64,000 nucleotides of DNA from Rhizophagus clarus (taxonomy: Eukaryota > Glomeromycota > Glomeromycetes > Glomerales > Glomeraceae), in assembly GCA_015698045.1 (NCBI GenBank), contig BLAL01000215.1, positions 992,001-1,056,000 on the forward strand, in the 5' to 3' direction. Shown here in pieces: positions 56,407 through 64,000 of this stretch. Within the stretch, counting starts at the first letter, position 1. The number at the start of each line of letters is the position of its first letter. Below the pieces are notes generated by a model, which was given only the letters and a program-made list of their open reading frames with translations, did not search any database and was not told where the DNA came from. The translations under genes were made by a program, and so were the position numbers.

Positions 56407-59400
56407 TTTTTTTGTTTTATTTTTTTTTCGATTAAAAAAAAAAAAGTATTATATTTTTTTAGTGTGCGTGTGTGTGTGTAAAAAAATTTTTTGTAATGTT
56501 TGAAATTTTATTTTGAATTTTTTGAAGAGATATTTTTTATTTTTATATATATATATATATATATAATTTTTTTTATTTTTTTTTTTTATTATTAATATTA
56601 TTATTTTATTTTTCTTTCCAACTCAAAAAAATAATTTAAATTTTTATTTTTCTCATTAGAAGGTGGAAATGAGTTGAGTGGTAAATGCGTGAGGAAATTG
56701 TGGGGTTATATATAAGATACAAGTTTTTTTACTTGATTATAAACTAACTAAAAAGAGGAAAGAATATTTTTTAGGGGTGAAGGGTATTAAAAAAAAAAAA
56801 AAAAAAATTATACATAAAAATAATTTATATATATATATAATAATATATAATAATATAATAATATAATATAATATAATATATTAAAATTATTTATATACAA
56901 GTATTAATAAGTTATAGTGTATCTGCCCTTTGTTGATGTTACATCACCCATACATCACCCCACTTAGTACTTTTTTAACAAAGAAATAATTTTTTGGTAG
57001 AAAGGATGTTCAATGATGATCAACATTGGTGATTAGCCAAGTGTAGATTAGTTTTTGGCGTCAACATATATTAAAAAGGAGTAGAGAATATAGAAGCTGT
57101 ATAAAGAAGTTTGGATATTTTCACATACACAAATAACCTTATATAAAAAAAATTATAGTTACCCAGTGAATAATAATCAAAGGAAATAACTTTCCATACT
57201 AAGTATTATGAACAAAATAAATAAAATCAAAAACGGGCAATGATAAGTCCGGATAACATGAAAAAAAAGGCAACGTATATAACAATTGATTACCATCGTA
57301 CTTTGAAAAAAAAATGTACCAGTAAAATGAACGGGTTAATCCTATTATAGATGGATTAACAAACGGAATTATATGAATTCGGAATTATCGTCACCGGTTT
57401 TAATATGTTTGTATGGTAGTTGTATGAGTGGGATGACATGGTTGATTGTTACAATAATATAATATAATTAATTAGTAGGAGATGATGATAATAATAATAA
57501 TAATAATAATTAAATAATAATACCGTATATATAATAATAATAATATATAATATCATTATCAAGTTAATCAATTTATAATATATATATATATATATATATT
57601 ATAATTTATTTACAATTTACATCATAATTTAATTTTCATTTAATTTCATTGGTAAACGTGGTAAAATAGCGTAAATAATAGCGTAAATAGTGTAAATAGC
57701 GTGGTTTTTTTTTTCTAGGGCACAAAAAAAAAAAAAATTTTTTTTTCACAGAAAAAAAAAAAAAAATATAAACAAAAGGGTTACGATAAAGGCATTGTTC
57801 TCTTCTGGTTATTTAATGTTTACATTAATAGTTGAAATTAAAATGAAATGATTTGATTGTCACGAGAAAAAAAAATAGATGAACTTCTTTTAATGATGCA
57901 GTGTAAAGTAGAACCGTATAACTGTTTATCGTATAACAACATAATTTATTGGTTTTTTTCTTCTTCTTCAATAATAAAAAAGATAGTCATTATAAAATGA
58001 GGCACCAAAAAAATCACAAGATCCTTCTCATCTGTAATAAGCAAGTAAAGAAAAAGAGGCTTAAAGAATACATGCATATAAAAAAAAAAAATGCAATTAA
58101 ATGTAAACAAATATGCAAGCACTTAGGTCAGCAAGAAATAAACAGAAAATTGTGTGGGGTAAAATTTGTTTTTTTTTTTTTTTTTATGGCGTGTTTTAAA
58201 AAATATCAATAGTTTTTCTTCTTTGGATTGTTGTTATTGATGAAAGGGGTAAGAATATGGTAAGTTGGATAAATTGTATGATATAATATTGAGCACGGGG
58301 CAATTTTAGTGTGAAATTTCGTTTGATAACTGGTAGAAACCGGCGGCCACTCTCGCATCTTTTTCTCATCTTGTTTTCTGCGTTTGTGCAAAAGATCATC
58401 ATTAGGTATAAAAAAAAAAAAAAAAAAAGGTGGGGGAAGCATTAACTTGAGGACTTTGGGTTCATTTGAAGAAATTAAAATTGCAGGAGAATATTAAAAG
58501 AAAACGTTCGCTTTTTGCCATTTACAGTAAAGCAGGTCAAAAAGTTAAAAAAGAAACTTTTTTTGGTTTTAATTAAAATAGTTTAAAGTATCGTGGTTTT
58601 TTTTTTAAACAATTAACCGTTTTATTCCCTTTAAAACATTTAAGCAGATTTGTCGTAAACAGATATGATAAAAAAAAATTAAGAAATGATCTCTTTTTTT
58701 TATTCATCGAATATCTTTTTCACTTTCCCCGCATATATGTTTATGCAACAACAATACATGATATAATGGGTTAATATAATGTCTCATGATACATAAAATA
58801 TTCTCATCGAAAAAGAAAAAAAAGTTTTTCACATAATTCGATTAGATGATACTGTTAAATTATATCATATGCATAAACATCTTAATATTTATAAGTTAAA
58901 TATATTTTTAAGTACTTTACTTTATATATAAGAAAACCTGTTTATAAATGAAAAAGGAAAAAAATTTTTTTAATATTACTTTAAAATCCCATTTTGTGTA
59001 ATCAAATAATTTTTGCCCTTTTGCATTAAAGATTACGAAAAAGAAAAAATCAAGGAACTTCATGATTTTTTATTACTCTTTTTAGAACTTTGTTCCATTT
59101 TTAGTAAAAAGAATTCTGGGGGAAAAATTTGTTTTTTCTTTTTGGTTATTTTACATAATTAAAAAAAAAACGCGAGTTATGATCCTAAATCCGAGGAATG
59201 ACTAAAAAATTACTATAAATGAACTTTAAATGTATGATGGTGAGAAAATTTGACATATATGAATGAATGAAAATTTTGATGTTTTTGGTCAATGCGTAGA
59301 TTTGTTATTTTTTAAGGAGTTAATTGAGTTTACAATAAAAGAAATATATTAAAAGAAGATCCACGTAAGATCTTAAATAACGAATCCTGTCAAATCAAGA

Positions 59401-59479
59401 ACAATAAGGACAATAAGGTTAGTATATTTGTTATAAATGTTATTTTATAAAGCACGCGACGGATGAGATTATATACGTG

Positions 59480-59775
59480 CTTTTAGAGTGATTTTTAGTG
59501 ACTTTGAAGAGATTTTAGAGATTTTAGAGTGATTTTAGATAGATTTCAGAGAGATTTCAAATAGATTTTAGAGAGATTTTAGATATATTTTAGAGTACTA
59601 TTTACGATTCTTTTTTAGAGTGATTTTTATATACTATTTACGATTCTTTTTTAGAGTGATTTTAGTGATTTTTATACTAATTACGATTTTTTATATACAA
59701 TGTTTTATACAATGTTTTATACAATTTTTTTATACAATTTTTTTTTACGATTTTTTTTTATGCAATTATTTTATA
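59480..59775. repeat. degenerate GATTTTAGAG / TACGATTTTTT minisatellite
   Basis: Repeated units such as TTTTAGAGTGATTTTAG, TAGATTTTAGAGAGATTT and TACTATTTACGATTC (twice), then TTTTATACAATG repeats, form a ~300-bp array of drifting period. Confidence 0.75.
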
Positions 59776-60810
59776 ATACAATATTTTATACATCACGCGT
59801 CATCTTCAATGTTAAACATTGGCAATTACATCATATAATTTTTTTTTTGAAAACTTAATTAAAACAATCCATCTTTTGTTCCCAAAATCTCTTAATGTTT
59901 ATAATATTTATAATGGTATTATTGCTGGTACAATATTAATCTATCAATTCGTCATTTTTATTCGCTCTTTCCCTTTTACCCCACCGAACTTTTTTCCATT
60001 TTTGTCCGTTTCCTTTATTTTAATGATACAAAACGTGTGGTTCAAAGTTTTGTTTATTTATATATTGTATAGTGATATTATCTGATTTTTAGCCTGTTAA
60101 AATCCATCTTGGCGCATTTTTCATAAACATCCGGTCTATGACGTTCATTATTTGAATGTGAGCCATTTCCTGTGTTACTAATTAATTACAATTATGCATC
60201 ATATATATCATTCAAAGTAAGTGTATTTATCCGTTTTTTTTTTTTTTTTTAAAAAAAAAAGAAATAAAATAAAATAAAAGAATAATAAAAAAATTTTTTT
60301 TTTTTCTCTCCATATTTTTATTTCACCATATTTGGGAAAATATGGAAAAACGCGGGTAAGAGAAATTTTTTTGTTTTGTTTTTGTTTTGTTTTTGTGTGA
60401 GAAAAAAAAAAAACCAAATAACGTAATTTATAGCCCGGGTAACCGAAAGTTAACTAAATAAAAAAGTTCCCCTGACTTGTTTCATTTTAAAAATATATAT
60501 ATATATTATTTATATATTAACCAAATTTAGATAATTGTACTTCACAGTACAAATGTATATCATATATTATATATAGCAATAAATTTTATATTTAAATCTT
60601 GTTTACGTTTCGATTATTTTTATAGACCCTAAAATTATAACCAAACATCTAAAATTAAAGGGATCTCTTTCTTTAATAATAATAATAATAATAATAAAAA
60701 TAATATTTATCGTAACACACAACGGTCTTGGTGACACACAACGGAGTTTTTTGGATGACGAACGCTTTCTTTCCTAATAACGAGATCAAAATTTTGTTTG
60801 TAATACCAAA

Positions 60811-60870
60811 ATGTGTTACATGTTTACATGTTACATGGTTTACATGGTTACAAGGTTTAACATGGTTACA
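60811..60870. repeat. TTACATGG/TTACATGT short tandem repeat
   Basis: Six or so imperfect units of 7-12 bp built on TTACATG. Confidence 0.7.
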
Positions 60871-61706
60871 ATTACTGTAGTTCAAAGAAATTTCAACATT
60901 TTTAAAACCTGTGGCCCATTATAAAAGAAAAATGTAACACGTGTACGAAAATTTCAAACAAGGTGTATATATATCAATGATATAATAACGAAAGTTTTGG
61001 TAAAGGATTTTTCCTCCTTCAGTTCATGTTAATTAAATGATAATCGGGCGAAGTAATCAGAATTTACCGTAATAATAATAATGCTACATGCAGAATCTAT
61101 TATGGGCGTAAAAAAAATATTTGCCCATTTATACATATCAATAAAAAAGTTGAAAATCACTTAATGAAAATCAATTTTCTTACATGCGAAACCAAAACCT
61201 CATCCCGATGAGAAGAATGAGTTTCCATATCCAAACATGAACGACCATATCTTTGTGTTTTATTCTCATATGCCTTTCACTTTTTTTTTACTTGTTCCCA
61301 AATGTTTAAACTTATCAGAATTTTTACTAGAATGTTGTGGATCAATTAAACAACAGAAAATCATCATCCGTTCATACTAACGGAAAGTAGGTACATATGA
61401 AGTCATGATCTCTATCAGCTTAAAATTATTAGGAAAGTGTTAAAGGTTTTTGTTAAACCAAAGTTATCCCAATTTTGTTAATAATAAAGATAACTTTGGA
61501 TTTCTTATTACATAAGAATATGCATGTAAAATGTTTCTTGTACGTATCGATATTCGTGATGAAAGAAAGAAATAAAAGGTCCCCGTTTTTTGAGTAACCC
61601 GTAACATTAACCCTGCATTTATTTTTTTTTTATTTATTTTGATTTGAAAGATAAAGTAAGTTTTGGAATTTGGGATGTTTGGTATGTGTTTGGAGTAAGT
61701 TTTACG

Positions 61707-61740
61707 TTATCATGGTTATCATGGTTATCATAGTTATCAT
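61707..61740. repeat. TTATCATGG short tandem repeat
   Basis: Four consecutive units of GTTATCATG/GTTATCATA. Confidence 0.75.
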
Positions 61741-61976
61741 GTTTGTCTGTTTGTCTGCTTTATCGGTTATTACAAGTCAGTTAATTAAAGAAATTAAATG
61801 TCCTTTAAATTAACTGATAAATTTAATATATCTTTTAATATCTTTTTTAACTTTTTTCTTCTTTTAAAAATCATATGAAATTATCATGTGTATTTATTTT
61901 TAAATATTTAAGAGTCATTCAAAAAAAAAAAAAAAAACTTGTTATTTTTGTTATTTTGTTATTTTTTTGTCAATCC

Positions 61977-62010
61977 CTCGTATCCCTTGTATCCTTTGTA
62001 TCCCTTGTAT
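61977..62010. repeat. CCTTGTATC short tandem repeat
   Basis: Four imperfect units of TCGTATCCCT / TTGTATCCTT. Confidence 0.7.
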
Positions 62011-62932
62011 GACTTTTTTAACCGCAGATTTGGGAAAACGTGTATGTTTTGTGTAATGAATAAATAATGATTAAATCTTCCACGTGTCGAAACCAAGTTT
62101 TGGTCGTTACGGGAACTTTTTACATTTTTTTCCATAACAAAAATTTTTATTTACGCTCAGACTTTTTTTGATTGGAACCAAAAATGTTGATAATAATATG
62201 TTATACTTTTATTGTTTTATGTAAAATGAATGTCTTCCTGCAATGTACTAACTATTAATAATTTCACATACATTTAATAAACAATAATATTTTTATTCCT
62301 TATTGTTGTAATGATTTACAAAAAAAAAATCGTTTTTTTTTTTCTAAAGGATTCTTACGATTACAATGGAGAACAAAATTTTTTAAGTTTGATGTAATCG
62401 AAAACCTTGAGGAAATAAGAAAAGATGCATTTGGGCGTATATCGTTTTTCGTCTTTAATTGTCTTTGATTGTCATAGTTATCTCAATTGTCTTATAATTG
62501 TACTTAATTATCTTAATTGCCGCCCTTAATCACTTAAAATTTTTCCCGCCCGAAATTTTTTATTAACGCCCAATTTATTTGACAATAGATGCATTTTACC
62601 CTATTTATTTTAGATCAGGAATTTTTTACTAAAAGTTCTAAATTTTCATGAACAAAACAATGTTCAGGTTTTATGATGGTATTTTTTTTGACGTGACGTA
62701 CATAATGACTTAAATTTTCTTCATTATCCTTTAATTGGTAAACAAAATAATGTGATTTTTTTACACAGCCCGAATTCAAGTCACAAATCACTCGTTATTT
62801 TTAGCCACATTCTTATCTGTTATCTTATCATTCAAATTTATTATTATTTTATTATAAATATATAATTCATTTTATTATATTTCAAAAAATAATTATGTAC
62901 ATTTTATTTTATTTTTTTTCTTCTTTAAAATT

Positions 62933-63176
62933 ATGACGAGCAATAACAATATCAATGATGACATTGATAACGAAATTCCCGTAATTCCCGTAATTGATTT
63001 TTCGAATTTTGAAATCAATCCAATACAATGTTCAAATGAAATAAAACATGCTTGTGAATTTGTTGGTTTCTTTTATTTAAAAAATCATGGAATTTCTGAT
63101 AATTTTATTAATGAAATGTTTACAATTGTAATATGTTTTTTAAATATTAATAAAATATTTTGTATTAATATATATT

Positions 63177-63214
<38 letters not shown>

Positions 63215-64000
63215 GCAAAAGAATTTTTTATTGAAACTTCAAGACAAGAAAAATTAAAATATATTATGAACGATGATTATTTTGGTTACGTTGATTTAAA
63301 ACAAGAAGTTCTTGATCCTCCTCATCAAAAAGTTGGAGATTATAAAGAGTAATAAAATATTTAAATGATTTGTTTCTACTTTCTACCACTGCTTTCCACC
63401 ACTACTTTCTACCGCAGTAACAGTGACCATTTATTATAGATGTTTTAATTTTGGTAAATTTCAAAATGGAAACCCCATCGCGCAAGAATTACCAAATTAT
63501 CTCAAAGAAAAAAGTACATTTATCGAATCATTTGAAAAAGTAATTATAATATTTTTTAGGCGTCTCATTTTGTTTGTGGGCGTCATCATTTTTGGCGTCA
63601 TCATTTTAGGCGTCATCATTTTGGGCGTCGTCATTATCATCATCATCATTCGTATCATCATCCGTCTTCATCATCATTCGTCGCCATAATCATTCGTCAT
63701 CATATTCACAAACTTCATCTTCAAACGTCATTAGGCTTGTCACGAATTGTGTATGAAAATATTACAATCATTCGCAATCTCTTTAAATATTAAAGATGAT
63801 TGGTTCTCTAATAGACATAGATATGAAATGAAATCGGGGGATAATTTTAGAATATTACATTATCCTCCTATTACTATTGAAGATGGTAACAATATTCGTG
63901 CTGGAAGGTAAGATTTATCATATAAGTTTGAAAATACTATCATTATTAATACAGTTTACCGTATAATAAATAAATAGTCATACAGATTATGGATCTCTCA
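62933..64000 (+). CDS. 2-oxoglutarate/Fe(II)-dependent dioxygenase, isopenicillin N synthase-like (3' end outside window)
   Basis: Exons seen: 62933-63127, 63215-63348, 63440-63539, 63735-63907, 63978-64000 (continues). The protein starts MTSNNNINDD and has the DIOX_N block: IPVIDFSNFEINP, ACEFVGFFYLKNHGI, AKEFF, then GYVDLKQEV, DYKE-CFNFGKF and LPNYLKEKSTFI. The core begins with LLHYP-type RILHYPPI and IRAGRSHTDYGSL, where H-T-D is the first pair of the Fe(II)-binding H-x-D...H triad. The third ligand and the R-x-S motif lie beyond the edge. Such enzymes oxidise small molecules with 2-oxoglutarate and O2; the substrate is unknown. Intron 1 ends in a run of about 32 T; intron 3 holds a minisatellite. 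Confidence 0.92.
63557..63660 (+). repeat. intronic GGCGTCATCATTTT minisatellite
   Basis: About five 14-15-bp units of GGCGTCATCATTTT lie within intron 3 of the dioxygenase gene, followed by ATC/ATTCGTC trinucleotide-like repeats. The intron (195 bp) is the longest of the gene. Confidence 0.85.

Larger units (their letters stand above)
56407..62932. other. 6.5-kb low-complexity gene-free region
   Basis: No protein or RNA gene recognised. The region is dominated by homopolymers and simple repeats: (AT)n at 56543-56563 and 57575-57600, long A and T runs throughout, (TAA)n near 57490-57550 and 60675-60695. Minisatellites within it are listed separately. Open frames inside it encode Phe/Lys/Tyr-rich strings and look like noise. 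Confidence 0.6.

Noticed and set aside
56540..60420. Possible CRISPR-like or satellite arrays in the AT repeats
   Set aside because: They are simple di- and trinucleotide runs and homopolymers without uniform repeat-spacer structure, and the genome is eukaryotic.

Overview
The window looks like nuclear DNA of an arbuscular mycorrhizal fungus (Glomeromycotina, most like Rhizophagus). This is inferred from gene content and style, not from a database match. Base composition is very AT-rich. Intergenic stretches are long and repeat-laden. Most genes are cut by many short introns of about 65-130 bp with GT(A/G)-rich donors and T-rich tracts before AG. The families are those expanded in these fungi: kinase/Sel1 proteins, BTB-TLDc proteins, DUF4419 proteins and secreted-ectodomain membrane proteins. 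I rebuilt exon chains by hand from splice sites; in every complete multi-exon gene the exon sum is a multiple of three.

Left half (1-33900), gene-poor and repeat-rich: the 3' end of a Sel1-repeat gene (3-635); a 1.14-kb TA-flanked inverted-repeat element (2644-3782); a long gene-free tract to about 10.1 kb; an 8-exon membrane protein with a signal peptide and large ectodomain (10145-13363); a tandem array of three intact DUF4419 genes plus one collapsed copy (14364-20813), whose spacers carry gene relics, with a fifth copy inverted at 31614-32678; a BTB/BACK/TLDc gene (21975-23437); an 11-exon HD-domain dNTPase gene resembling SAMHD1 without the SAM domain (26696-28882); a 200-bp tandem duplication, a 228-bp MITE-like element and a decayed kinase/Sel1 pseudogene (29969-31380).

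Right half (33945-64000), mostly conserved housekeeping genes: a 28-exon synaptojanin-type Sac1 plus inositol-5-phosphatase gene (33945-39450, minus), divergent across 268 bp from VPS52 (39719-43107, plus); a convergent 14-exon formin (43469-48926, minus) with a very long FH1 polyproline tract; an intronless cytochrome P450 (49777-51375, minus); an 8-exon CENP-O/Mcm21 kinetochore gene (53421-54831, plus); an intronless RGS-domain gene (55696-56406, minus); about 6.5 kb of low-complexity DNA; and the 5' part of a 2-oxoglutarate/Fe(II) dioxygenase gene running off the end (62933-64000).

Functionally, synaptojanin, VPS52 and formin all serve membrane traffic and the actin cytoskeleton, and two of them share one promoter region. 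The most unusual items are the 9-nt microexon inside the Sac1 catalytic motif, the VPS52 intron that reads like coding sequence except for one stop, the layered DUF4419 array, and the inverted-repeat element holding microexon-like blocks.
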